Shown here: positions 30,400 through 40,100 of the stretch, piece after piece | How positions within the stretch are numbered: the stretch's first letter is position 1 | Layout of the letters: each line of letters opens with the position of its first letter | Source of the DNA: Myxococcus xanthus | GTDB lineage: Bacteria; Myxococcota; Myxococcia; Myxococcales; Myxococcaceae | Assembly: GCF_006402735.1 (NCBI RefSeq) | Contig: NZ_CP017174.1 | Location: 4,157,001 to 4,221,000, forward strand | Direction: 5' to 3' | Length of the DNA: 64,000 bases | Program-made: the position numbers and the translations under genes | Notes under the pieces: model-generated | Told to the model about the DNA's origin: nothing | Databases searched by the model: none | The model's input: the letters and a program-made list of their open reading frames with translations, nothing else

Positions 30400-30879
30400 T
30401 CAGCGACCGCTGCCGGAACCACCACCCCGGCGCAGCGAACCCACGGTGAGCGGGTGCGACTCCACGGCGGGCGGCGGCGCGGGCAGGCCGTACAGCAGCC
30501 GCTGGGGCGGCAGGGACGTTGGCGGCTCGGAGGGGAGCCGGCCGTTGCGGCCGTTGACGGAGAAAGCCGGGCCGTCCGGTGCGGGCACATGGACGGAGGC
30601 GGGGGTGGGGGCGGGGGGCTCGGCGGCCTGGAAATGACCGGGGACGAAGGGCTTGGCGAAGTGGTCGTTCTGACCACTGTCCAACATGCGGAGCATGTGA
30701 ACGGCCTCGGAGACGTGCTCTTTCTCCTCGGCGGCCAGGTGCTGGAAGAACGCGCGGACCTCCGGGTGGGAGGAGGCACGAGCGTAGGCTTCGTACTCGT
30801 TGATCGTCTCCAGCTCACGTGCCAGCACGAGGCGGATGCGCGCCACGTCGTCCAAGTCACTGTCGGGAGGGCCGGCCAT
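30400..30879 (-). CDS. encB: Encapsulated ferritin-like cargo protein EncB
   Basis: 159 residues. The first ~70 form the half-ferritin helix pair of encapsulated ferritins: Glu-rich RELETINEYEAYA and the E-x-x-H site in AAEEKEHVSEAVH, which bind the diiron ferroxidase centre upon dimerisation. Then comes a Pro/Ala-rich linker and the C-terminal encapsulin-targeting peptide LTVGSLRR followed by a Gly/Ser tail. A TTG at 30897 would add six residues; ATG 30879 with AAGGG upstream is chosen. First gene of the reverse run; divergent from murJ with only 105 bases for both promoters. Confidence 0.95.
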   Translation of the reverse strand: MAGPPDSDLDDVARIRLVLARELETINEYEAYARASSHPEVRAFFQHLAAEEKEHVSEAVHMLRMLDSGQNDHFAKPFVPGHFQAAEPPAPTPASVHVPAPDGPAFSVNGRNGRLPSEPPTSLPPQRLLYGLPAPPPAVESHPLTVGSLRRGGGSGSGR

Positions 30880-30984
30880 TGGAATGGACCCTTGCAATCC
30901 AGGGGGTTCGGCGTCAAGCGAAACAGGGGGACGGGGTTTCGGGCTTCATGACACCGAACGGCCCGCGTAGAGTCCGCCGCTCTC

Positions 30985-32682
30985 GTGACCACGTCCTCGC
31001 CCGAGTCTCCGCCCCCGCCGATTGCGCCGGTCGCGCCTCCTCGTCCCGAGCGTTCAGGGGGGGGCGCCGCGCTGGTAGCGGCCGGCATCCTTGCTTCCCG
31101 GCTGATGGGCCTGGTGCGCGAGCGCGTCTTCGCTCACTACCTGGGCAACGCGGAGGCCGCGGCCGTCTTCAAGGCGGCGTTGCGCATTCCCAACTTCCTG
31201 CAGAACCTGTTCGGCGAGGGCGTCCTCTCCGGCTCGTTCATCCCCGTCTACGCGCAGCTCTTGGGCCGCAAGGACACGGAGACGGCGGACCGGGTCGCGG
31301 GCGCCGTCTTCGGCATCCTGTCCCTGGTCACGGCGCTGGTGGTGGCGCTGGGCATGGTGTTCACCCCGCTGCTGGTGGATGCCATCGCGCCTGGCTTCCG
31401 GGGACAGGAGCGGGAGCTGGCCGTCCACCTGGTGCGCATCCTCTTCCCCGGCACAGGCATGCTGGTGCTGAGCGCCTGGTGCCTGGGCATCCTCAACAGC
31501 CATCGGCGCTTCCTCCTTTCGTACCTGGCGCCCGTCGTCTGGAACCTGGTCATCATCGCCGCGTTGGTGGCCGCGGGAGGCCGCTACGAGGAAGAGGCGT
31601 TGGTCTCGGTGCTGGCCTACGCTGTGGTGCTGGGCAGCTTCCTCCAGTTCGCGGTGCAGGTGCCCTCCGTCCTCAAGTTGCTGGGCCGCTTCCGCCCGAC
31701 GCTGTCGCTGGCGGCGGAGCCCGTGCGGCAGGTGCTGAAGAACTTCGGGCCGGTGGTGCTGGGGCGCGGCGTGGTCCAGTTCAGCGCCTGGGTGGACACG
31801 GCCTTCGCGTCACTCATCTCCAATCGCGCGCTGTCCTCGCTGCTCTACGCGCAGACCATCTACCTCATCCCGGTGAGCCTCTTTGGGATGGCGGTGTCCG
31901 CGGCGGAGCTGCCGGAGATGTCGCGCGCCACGGGGGAGGGCGCCGACGTGGCCGCCAGGTTGCGCCAACGCATCGACGGAGGCGCACGCCGCATCTGCTT
32001 CTGGGTCGTCCCGTCGGCGGCGGCCTTCCTCTTCCTGGGGGACATGGTGGCGGCGGCGTTGCTGCAGACGGGGCGCTTCGATGCGGCGGACTCGCGCTAC
32101 CTCTGGTACCTGCTCATGGGGGCGGCGCTGGGGTTGGTGGCCTCCACGGTGGGCCGCCTCTATGCCTCCGCCTTCTATGCTCTGAAGGACCCGAAGACGC
32201 CGCTGCGCTTCGCGGTGGTACGCGTGCTGGTGGGCACCCTGGGCGCATGGGTGCTGGGCCTGCGGCTGCCGGGCTGGCTCGGGGTGCCGCAGTACCTGGG
32301 CGCCGTGGGCCTCACCCTGGCCAGTGGCCTGGTGGCCTGGCTGGAGGCGGGACTGCTGCGCCGCAAGCTGGTGAAGCAGCTGGGGCCGGTCGGCGTCCCG
32401 TCTGGACTGCTGCCTCGCTTGTGGGGCGCCGCGGTAGTGGCTGGATTGGTGGCGGTGGGCATCAAGGTGGGCCTCACCTCGCTGCTCGGGCCGATGCCCG
32501 GCGTGACGGCGGAGTGGGGGGGAGGCTTCCTGATGCCGCCGCGCCTGCACCCTGTTCTGGGCTTCGCAGCGGTGGCGCTTCCGTTCGGTGCTGTTTATTT
32601 CGGGATGTCAGCGGCCCTGGGCATCCCGGAGGCGGGAACGGTGTTGCGCAAGGTGGGGCGGAAGCTGCGTCTGGTGCGCTAA
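30985..32682 (+). CDS. murJ: Lipid II flippase MurJ (MviN family)
   Basis: 565-residue MOP-superfamily membrane protein with about 14 hydrophobic helices. After a Pro-rich cytoplasmic leader (1-25) it has ILASRLMGLVRERVFAHYLG, KAALRIPNFLQNLFGEGVLSGSFIPVY, which is the MurJ N-terminal signature containing the essential arginines. Required for peptidoglycan precursor export. GTG start; the ribosome site is weak. Divergent from encB. Confidence 0.94.
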   Translation: MTTSSPESPPPPIAPVAPPRPERSGGGAALVAAGILASRLMGLVRERVFAHYLGNAEAAAVFKAALRIPNFLQNLFGEGVLSGSFIPVYAQLLGRKDTETADRVAGAVFGILSLVTALVVALGMVFTPLLVDAIAPGFRGQERELAVHLVRILFPGTGMLVLSAWCLGILNSHRRFLLSYLAPVVWNLVIIAALVAAGGRYEEEALVSVLAYAVVLGSFLQFAVQVPSVLKLLGRFRPTLSLAAEPVRQVLKNFGPVVLGRGVVQFSAWVDTAFASLISNRALSSLLYAQTIYLIPVSLFGMAVSAAELPEMSRATGEGADVAARLRQRIDGGARRICFWVVPSAAAFLFLGDMVAAALLQTGRFDAADSRYLWYLLMGAALGLVASTVGRLYASAFYALKDPKTPLRFAVVRVLVGTLGAWVLGLRLPGWLGVPQYLGAVGLTLASGLVAWLEAGLLRRKLVKQLGPVGVPSGLLPRLWGAAVVAGLVAVGIKVGLTSLLGPMPGVTAEWGGGFLMPPRLHPVLGFAAVALPFGAVYFGMSAALGIPEAGTVLRKVGRKLRLVR

Positions 32683-32769
32683 CCGCCGGGGATTGCTTGG
32701 CTCCCTGCCCGGCGAGCGGCCGCTATTTGGTGTTGCAATCATCGGGTCCGGGATGCTCTGACGCGGTGC

Positions 32770-32786
32770 CTCCGTTATGGACGGAG
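32770..32786 (+). terminator. Small hairpin after murJ
   Basis: CTCCGT (32770-32775) and ACGGAG (32781-32786) around TATGG. No T-tract; lies in the 236-base gap that also holds the promoter of the S1 gene. Function uncertain. Confidence 0.25.
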
Positions 32787-32918
32787 CGTTGGCGTCAAAG
32801 ACATGTGCGTCATCTGGCTTCCTCCGGACATGGCGCGCGTGTAGAGTGCGCCGCCTTTTTCACCGGGGCCCGGCTTCTCGGGAAGCCAGGGTCGAATTCG
32901 CTTCAGGAAGGTCTCGCA

Positions 32919-34898
32919 GTGAGCGACGAGAAGAACGGTTCCAATTCTGGCGGGATGGGTCCCAAGAAGCCGAAGGCCACCTTCGGTGACGTGATGCTCG
33001 GCATCCCTTCCGGGGGAGCTCGCAGCGAGGGCGGTCGGGGCGAACAACGTGGCGGTGGCCGTGGAGGCGAGCGCGGCGGCAGTGGCCGTGGCGAGCGCGA
33101 GGCCCAGCCGCGTCCGGCGGGTGGTGCGCCGCGCGACGAGCGGGGTCCCCGTGGCGGGGGCGAGCGCCGTGGCGGAGGCGACCGTCGTCCGTCGGGCCCC
33201 ATGGTTGTCGTGAAGCGGGCGTCGGGTGCCATCGAGACGCGCGGCCCGGTGGGGGATGCTCCCGCCGAGGCGACCGCGACGGCCGAGGAGACGACCGCCG
33301 CCGCCGAGTCCTCCGCCGCGACGCCGGCCCCCACGCCGCGTCCGGTGACGCCGACGCCGGCGCCGACCAGCGCGCTGTATGAGGAAGTCCCCGAGGCCCA
33401 GTCCTTCGCCGAGATGTTCGAGGCGCAGGCCAAGGAGGGTGGAACGCCCAGCCGCAAGGGCCTGCGCGTGGGCGAGAAGGTCCGTGGCACCATCTTCCAG
33501 CTCGGCGCGGATACCGCGTTCGTGTCGGTGGAAGGCGCTGCCAAGAGCGAAGCGATGATCGAGCTTCGCGAGCTGAAGGACGATGAGGGCATCCTGCGCT
33601 TCGGCGTGGGTGACACCATCGACGCGCACGTGGTGGAGGTGGGCGCCAAGGGCATCCTCCTCAGCCGCGCGCTGGCCAAGGGCAGCGCGAACCTGGCCCT
33701 GCTGGCCGAGGCCCGCGCTTCCGGCATGCCCGTCGAGGGACTGGTGCTGAGCGTGAACAAGGGCGGTGTGGAGGTCGCCATCGGTGACATCCGCGCGTTC
33801 TGCCCCATCAGCCAGCTGGACCTGCGCTACGTGGAGAAGCCGGACCAGTTCATCGGCGAGAAGCTCCAGTTCCGCGTGAGCGAGGTCCGCGAGCGCAACG
33901 TGGTGCTGTCGCGCCGCGCGCTGTTGGAGGACGAGCAGCGTCAGCTGGCCGCGGAGACGCGCAAGAACCTGGCCCAGGGCAAGATCGTCAAGGGCAAGGT
34001 CACCGGCGTGCGCGACTTCGGCGTGTTCGTGGACCTGGGCGGCGTGGAGGGCATGATTCCCGTCTCCGAGCTTTCGTACACCCGCGTCGGTCACCCGAGC
34101 GACGTGGTGAAGGTCGGTGACGACGTCGAGGTCGAAATCCTCCGCATGGAGGCCGGCCAGCCCAACTCGCCGGACAAGTCCAAGCAGAAGGAGCGCATCA
34201 CGCTGTCCATGCGCTCGCGCCAGGAAGATCCGTTCCAGAAGGCGCTGTCCGAAATCAAGGAAGGCGACCGCGTCCAGGGCAAGGTCGTCCGCCTGCAGCA
34301 GTTCGGCGCCTTCGTGGAGCTGCGTCCGGGCGTGGACGGTCTGGTCCACATCTCCGCGCTCAGCGACCGCCGCATCGCGCACCCGCGCGACGTGGTGAAG
34401 GAAGGGGAGAGCATCTGGGTGTCGGTGGAGAAGATCGACACGCAGGAGAAGCGCATCGGCCTGCGTCGCATCTCCGAGGAAGAGGCGCAGCGTCCTCCCG
34501 AGGAGCGCTCGGCGCCCGCCGCAGCGGAGGCCGCCGCTCCGGCGCAGCCCGCCGCGCCCCGTCCCAAGGTGGGCCAGGTCGTCGTGGGCAAGGTGGATCG
34601 CATCGAGCCCTACGGCGTGTTCCTCGCGTTCCCGGGCGGCAAGGGCTTGCTGCCCGCGAGCGAGACGGGCACCGAGCGTGGCACCGACCTGCGCAAGCAC
34701 TACTCGCTGGGCCAGGAGGTGAAGGTGGCCATCCTGGACATCGACGCGTCCGGGAAGATCCGCCTGTCCGTCACCGCCGCCATCCGCGCGGAGGAGCGCG
34801 CCGAGGTGGAGGCCTGGCAGAAGACGCAGCAGCCGCAGGGCGCGGGCAAGAAGGGCTTCGGCACCTTCGCGGATCTGCTCAGCAAGGCGCGCAAGTAA
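32919..34898 (+). CDS. Five-S1-domain RNA-binding protein with RGG-rich N-terminus
   Basis: 659 residues. Residues about 30-90 are a disordered Arg/Gly tract with many RGG, GGRGG and RGE triplets; an Ala/Thr/Pro linker follows to about 155. Five S1 OB-fold repeats come next (about 180-250, 265-345, 350-435, 440-515, 545-620), the third and fourth best conserved (VTGVRDFGVFVDLGGVEGMIPVSELS; VVRLQQFGAFVELRPGVDGLVHIS). It ends GFGTFADLLSKARK. Related to ribosomal protein S1/RpsA-like paralogues, but the layout is unlike canonical S1. GTG start with AGGAAGG upstream; the frame is open far upstream through murJ but in a different, shadow register. Probably an RNA chaperone or translation factor. 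Confidence 0.88.
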   Translation: MSDEKNGSNSGGMGPKKPKATFGDVMLGIPSGGARSEGGRGEQRGGGRGGERGGSGRGEREAQPRPAGGAPRDERGPRGGGERRGGGDRRPSGPMVVVKRASGAIETRGPVGDAPAEATATAEETTAAAESSAATPAPTPRPVTPTPAPTSALYEEVPEAQSFAEMFEAQAKEGGTPSRKGLRVGEKVRGTIFQLGADTAFVSVEGAAKSEAMIELRELKDDEGILRFGVGDTIDAHVVEVGAKGILLSRALAKGSANLALLAEARASGMPVEGLVLSVNKGGVEVAIGDIRAFCPISQLDLRYVEKPDQFIGEKLQFRVSEVRERNVVLSRRALLEDEQRQLAAETRKNLAQGKIVKGKVTGVRDFGVFVDLGGVEGMIPVSELSYTRVGHPSDVVKVGDDVEVEILRMEAGQPNSPDKSKQKERITLSMRSRQEDPFQKALSEIKEGDRVQGKVVRLQQFGAFVELRPGVDGLVHISALSDRRIAHPRDVVKEGESIWVSVEKIDTQEKRIGLRRISEEEAQRPPEERSAPAAAEAAAPAQPAAPRPKVGQVVVGKVDRIEPYGVFLAFPGGKGLLPASETGTERGTDLRKHYSLGQEVKVAILDIDASGKIRLSVTAAIRAEERAEVEAWQKTQQPQGAGKKGFGTFADLLSKARK

Positions 34899-34906
34899 TT
34901 CCCTGT

Positions 34907-34944
34907 CTCCAGCGCTGATTCCGTTGATGTGGTCAGCGCTGGAG
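34907..34944 (+). terminator. Hairpin after the S1-domain gene
   Basis: Perfect 12-bp arms CTCCAGCGCTGA (34907-34918) and TCAGCGCTGGAG (34933-34944), 14-base loop, eight bases after the stop. No T-tract. Likely ends the mRNA before the tRNA promoter. Confidence 0.6.
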
Positions 34945-34951
34945 AAAGGTG

Positions 34952-34980
34952 TTGACGGTACAGGCGAGGGACGGTACTTA
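34952..34980 (+). promoter_or_regulatory. Promoter of the initiator tRNA cluster
   Basis: TTGACG (34952-34957), exactly 17 bases, TACTTA (34975-34980). Transcription would start about 13 bases before the first tRNA. Same TTGACG -35 as proposed for icd. Confidence 0.55.
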
Positions 34981-34999
34981 CCGCCTCGCCTCTCTCTAC

Positions 35000-35073
<74 letters not shown>

Positions 35074-35140
35074 TTCGTTGTACTTCGAAACTTGATTGGA
35101 ATCGCAGTCAGGTTTCGAGTAGTTGAGCTTCAAGACATGT

Positions 35141-35215
<75 letters not shown>

Positions 35216-35279
35216 TCGTTGTACCTCGAATTCTGATTGGAATCGCAGTCAGGTTTCGAGTTGTTGAACCCAAACATGA

Positions 35280-35354
<75 letters not shown>

Positions 35355-35359
35355 TCAGG

Positions 35360-35402
35360 TCGGCCCGGTCATTCTCATGGAATGGCCGGGCCGATTTCTT
35401 TT
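35360..35402 (+). terminator. Terminator of the tRNA cluster
   Basis: 15-bp stem TCGGCCCGGTCATTC (35360-35374) with GAATGGCCGGGCCGA (35380-35394), one T-G wobble, followed by TTTCTTTT. Confidence 0.92.
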
Positions 35403-35572
35403 GCACGTCTCGACACGGCGACCGTCCTCCGCCGCGGCTGCCCTGCGTCCGGCCGAGCGCGTTGCGTTCGCTGGTGAAGGCGTACCCGGCACCACGGTCC
35501 ATCTTCCTCGTAGGGGATTACCCCCACCGGTGATGCGCGGCTCACGCCGCCGACAACGACGAGGAGGAGTCC

Positions 35573-36517
35573 ATGGACACCGAGATCACGCATGTTCTGC
35601 TGGTCGGCGGTACGGGGCGTTTTGGCGGCAGGTTGGCGTCGGCGCTGCTGGCGCGTCCCGGCATCCACCTGCACGTGTTGGTACGTCCGGGCACGCGCAG
35701 TGATGCGCTGGTGCGCCTGGCGGAGCATGGGGTGACGTTGGTGAGCGGGACGCTGGATGACATGCGCTCGCTCGATTCGGCGTTGGAGGGCGTGGACGCG
35801 GTGGTCGCCGCCGTGAGCGGACCACCCGAGGTGCAAGTGGAAGGGCAACTCCGCTTGCTGGACTCCGCGCGGCGGCATGGCGTCATCCGCTTCATCCCTT
35901 CGGACTACTCGCTGGACTACACCGATGCGGACGCGGGTGACGCCTTCATGGATGCGCACCGCCGTGTCGCCGACGCCGTGGTGAAGAGTGGCGTGCCGTA
36001 CACCTTCGTCCTGTGCGGCGCGTTCATGGAGACGGCGCTGTCGCCGCAGGCGCAGGTGTTCGACTTCGCGCGCGGCGTTGTCTCGTACTGGGGCACGGGA
36101 GACGAGCCCTTCGACGTCACCGCGATGACGGATGCGGCGCGATGGGTGGCGGAAGTGGTGGTGGATCCTCACGCCGCGGGCCGGCGGCTGGAGTTCGTGG
36201 GTGACGTGGCGACGGTGAATGACGTGGCCGCCCTGTACGAAGCGCTGACCGGTCAGCGCTTGCGCCGCGTGTGCAGGGGAAGCGTGGAGGACCTTCGCCG
36301 GCAACTCGTTCGCGCGCGTCCCGAAGGCGTGTCGGTCCAGGTGTCTTCCGCGCAGCTGAGTCTGCTCTCGCAGCTTGCGGGGAAGGGGAGACTGCGCGAT
36401 CCGGCCAATGCCGAGTACCCGCGGCTCCGGCCCACGACGTTGCGCGACTTCCTTGACGCACGGTGGATGGTGCCAGCATCCGCGCGGGAGACGTTGCCAC
36501 TCGCTTCACAGCCGTAG
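35573..36517 (+). CDS. NmrA/isoflavone-reductase-like NAD(P)-binding protein
   Basis: 314 residues, atypical short-chain dehydrogenase fold. Start contains the dinucleotide motif LLVGGTGRFGGRLA (GxxGxxG), then HVLVRPGTRS, where the Arg after the second strand suggests NADP(H); RFIPSDYSLDY fits the NmrA-like active-site region. No catalytic Tyr-x3-Lys of classical SDRs is seen. Could reduce a quinone or aromatic, or act as a redox-sensing regulator. GAGGAGGAG precedes the ATG. Stands alone after the tRNA cluster. Confidence 0.8.
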   Translation: MDTEITHVLLVGGTGRFGGRLASALLARPGIHLHVLVRPGTRSDALVRLAEHGVTLVSGTLDDMRSLDSALEGVDAVVAAVSGPPEVQVEGQLRLLDSARRHGVIRFIPSDYSLDYTDADAGDAFMDAHRRVADAVVKSGVPYTFVLCGAFMETALSPQAQVFDFARGVVSYWGTGDEPFDVTAMTDAARWVAEVVVDPHAAGRRLEFVGDVATVNDVAALYEALTGQRLRRVCRGSVEDLRRQLVRARPEGVSVQVSSAQLSLLSQLAGKGRLRDPANAEYPRLRPTTLRDFLDARWMVPASARETLPLASQP

Positions 36518-36546
36518 CCCGTGTGCGTCGCGGACACTCGGTGGTG

Positions 36547-36894
36547 TCAGCGCGTCTCGGTGGCGGTGCGCTGCGGGCTCGGGTCGCACGCAAGCAGGGC
36601 GCACCGCGTCGCGGGTGCGCACTGATCATCACAGCAGCGCAGATGTCCCCAGGCGCAGCCACGGGATGTGGCCGTGCTGTTTTTCTCCTCGGAGGCGGAT
36701 TGCGTCGCGCTGCCTGAGTCCTTCGCGCCTCCGTTGCCGCGCGTCATGGACTCAGGTGTCGCGTTACCCGGGTCCCTGGCGGCCTCGGCGCGCGGGAACG
36801 GGCGTTCCGCGGTGCCCAGACACCCAGTCGCGCCAAGCACAAGTGCCCAAAGCACCACTCCCCAAGCCCATGCGCGTCCATAACCAGTGCTCAT
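36547..36894 (-). CDS. Small Cys-rich lipoprotein, unknown function
   Basis: 115 residues with a lipoprotein signal peptide: a hydrophobic h-region (AWGVVLWALVLGATG) and lipobox GATGC, predicting lipidation at Cys25. The mature part is Ser/Thr/Asn-rich and ends with a Cys cluster (RGCAWGHLRCCDDQCAPATRCALLAC) that could form several disulfides or bind metal. No family recognised. GGGGGAG stands just before the ATG but with tight spacing. Convergent with the NmrA-like gene and divergent from the metalloprotease. Confidence 0.6.
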   Translation of the reverse strand: MSTGYGRAWAWGVVLWALVLGATGCLGTAERPFPRAEAARDPGNATPESMTRGNGGAKDSGSATQSASEEKNSTATSRGCAWGHLRCCDDQCAPATRCALLACDPSPQRTATETR

Positions 36895-36971
36895 GGCTCC
36901 CCCATGTTCGACGCAACCTGCCGTAATTGCGGAATTCTGCGCTGCATTGGAAAAAATGCGCGTGTCGCCTT

Positions 36972-37024
36972 TTAACTTACATCCGATCGGGCACTAATCT
37001 CTCCGCCAGGTGACAATCTGTCAC
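36972..37024 (+). promoter_or_regulatory. Candidate promoter and palindromic operator for the metalloprotease
   Basis: TTAACT (36972-36977), 17 bases, TAATCT (36995-37000), followed by the palindrome GTGACA-ATC-TGTCAC (37010-37024) right where transcription would start. The local base composition is AT-rich. A repressor on the palindrome could block the promoter; the pairing of these elements is inference. Confidence 0.35.
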
Positions 37025-37133
37025 TTGGTCGCCTTCTGACCGTGACTGGGAGTTTCGGCGATGGGGCCGGAACCTTCGACCCAGGCTGTAAGGAAGGCGG
37101 CCACCCCCGCCGTCGTAAATGGAGTCTCCCCAC

Positions 37134-40100
37134 GTGAGAAGGTTGGTTGCCACGCTGTCCGGGCTTGCCCTGGTACTGTCCGGTACCAGTTCCGTCGCCC
37201 GGACGTTGCCGAACTACGATGCACTCCAGGACGCGAAGCCCGCGGGCCGTGCCGCCGCGGGATTCAAGCCGGTCAACAGCAGCCTGAAGGGGGCGCGGGT
37301 CGCCCACAAGGACTCGCTGACCGGTTCCCCGACGTTCATCTGGACGCACCCGACCTCGGAGCAGACGAAGCTCCGTGGCGAGTACGCGAAGATGTCTCCC
37401 GCCAAGGCGGCGCTGGCGCAGATTTCTGCCCACGCTCCTCTCTACGGTCTCGCTTCGTTTGAGGCCGCGGGCGCGAAGGTCACCAACGTCAGCACCAACA
37501 CGCAGGGCGTGAAGGTCGTGACGCTGGCCCAGGAGTCCTCGGGGATCGAGGTCTTCCGCCAGTCGCTGAAGGTGCTGCTGAACAAGCACAACCAGGTGGT
37601 TGCCATCTCCGGCAGCCTCTCCAAGCACGCTTCCGTGGAGATCCCGAAGGGCAAGGCGCGCTTCACCGTGCCCGCGGCCGAGGCGATCGCCGTGGCCTAC
37701 AAGGACCTCACGGGCGCCGCGCTGGACCGCAACCTGCTCACCCGCGTGAGCGACGCGAAGAAGGGCGACAAGTACTCGCACTTCACTCTGGCCAGCTACG
37801 CGCGTCCGCTCGAGGAGGGGTTTGTCATCCCCGCCCGCGCGAAGCAGGTCTACTTCCCGCTGCCTGGCAAGCTGGTCCCCGCGTACTACGTGGAGATCAA
37901 CACGGGCCGCGCGAACAGCGTGGACTCGGACTACTTCGCGTACGTCGTCTCCGCCACCGACGGTCAGTTGCTGATGCGCAACGACCTGAAGGCGCACGCG
38001 GAGTTCAGCTACCGCGTGTTCTCGGACGCGACGCCGCCGTACACGCCGCACGACGGTCCGATCGGCAGCGGCGGTACGCCGCACCCGACCGGCACCCCGG
38101 ACGGCTACGTCTCGCCGTACGTTCCGGCGAACCTGATCACCCTCGAGAGCCTCCCGTTCAGCCGGAACGATCCCTGGCTGCCGGACGGCGCGACGGAGAC
38201 GCAGGGTAACAACGTCGACGCGTACGCGGACCTCACCGCGCCGGACTACTTCAACGCCGGCGACCTCCGCGCTTCCGTCACGGCTCCGGGCGTGTTCGAC
38301 CGGACCATCGACTTCGGCATCCAGCCGAACGCCAACGCGGAGCAGATCGCCGCGGCGACGACGAGCCTGTTCTTCCTGAACAACTGGCTCCACGACTGGT
38401 ACTACGACGCCGGCTTCGACGAGGCCTCCGGCAACGCCCAGCATGACAACTTCGGGCGTGGCGGCATGGGTGGTGACCGTCTGCAGGCGCAGGCGCAGGA
38501 CTACAGCGGCACCGACAACGCCAACATGCTCACGCCGGCGGACGGTGCGTCGCCGCGCATGCAGATGTACCTGTTCGCCGGCCCGCGCAACTCGCGCCTG
38601 ACGGCGAACGCTCCGGCGCAGGTCGCGGGTGACTACCAGGGTGGCGTCTCCTCCTCCTTCGGTCCGCAGACCTTCAACGTCACCGGCGACGCGGTAGCGG
38701 CGCTGGACGCGGCCAACACCGCGGGTCCGACCGACCGTGACGGCTGCACCGCGCTGACCAACGCGGCCGAGGTCGCTGGCAAGATCGCCATCATCGACCG
38801 CGGCGGCTGCGACTTCGTCATCAAGGTGACCAACGCGCAGAACGCGGGCGCCATCGGCGTCATCATCCACGACAACGTCGCGGGTCCCACGATCGACCTG
38901 GGTGGCGACTCCACCACCATCACCATCCCCACGCTTCGCGTGAACCTGGATGATGGCAACGTGCTGCGCAGCGGCCTGCCGGCGCTCAACGTCACCCTGT
39001 GGCGTGGCCCGACCACGTGGATCGACGGCACCATCGACAACGCCATCGTGGCGCACGAGTGGGGCCACTACATCAGCAACCGCCTCGTCGCGAACTCGTC
39101 CGGTCTGGTGAACAACCAGGGCCGCGCGATGGGCGAGGGCTGGGGTGACTTCACCGCCCTGCTGATGATGGTTCGCGCCGAGGACATCAACGTCCCGTCC
39201 AACGCGAACTGGAACGGCGCCTACGCCGCCGCGGGCTACGCCACGCGCGCGGACGCGAACTCCGAGTTCTTCGGTATCCGCCGTGGCACGTACTCGTCGG
39301 ACCAGACCAAGAACGCGCTGTCGTTCCGTCACATCATGGACGGCGTGGCGCTGCCCACGGGCGTGCCGTTCAACGGCAACACGGGTCTGCCGAACTCGCA
39401 GGTCCACAACTCCGGCGAGATCTGGGCGACGATGCTGTGGGAGTGCTACACGTCGCTGCTCCGCGCGCATCCGTTCCAGGAGGCGCAGGACCGGATGAAG
39501 AGCTACCTGGTGAACGGGTATAAGCTCACGCCGGCGGCCCCCACCTACCTGGAGGCGCGTGACGCCGTCATCGCGGCGGCCTACGCCAACGACCCGGCGG
39601 ACGCCGAGCGGTTCTGGACGGCCTTCGCCAAGCGCGGCGCGGGCGTCGGTGCCGTGGCTCCGGACCGCTACTCCACGAACCACGCCGGTGTCGTGGAGAG
39701 CTTCGTGGTCGGCTCGGCCATCCAGATCGTGTCGGCCGAGTTCATCGACGACGTCGAGGCTGGCTCGTGCGACCTCGACGGCATCCTGGACAACGGTGAG
39801 ACGGGCCGCATCGAGGTCACCGTGCGCAATGCGGGCGCGCTGACTGCGTCCGCCTCCAGCGTCAACCTGTCCTCCGCCTTCTCGGGTCTCGAGTTCGGCA
39901 ACGGTGGTCAGGCGAGCTTCCCGGCCATCCCCGTGTTCGGTGAGGCCACGGTCTCCATCCCGGTCTCGCTCACGGGCGCGACGGGCCAGCAGGACGTGAC
40001 CATCGACATCGCGGCGCGTGATGCGGGCCAGGCGATCCCCGGCGACATCACGGATAGCATCATCCTCACGACGCACTTCGACGAGCGTCCGAACTCCTCC

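Noticed and set aside
30819..32918. Upstream extension of the S1-domain gene frame through murJ
   Set aside because: murJ is certain in another frame; this stretch has Arg/Gly/Ala shadow composition. GTG 32919 with AGGAAGG is the real start.
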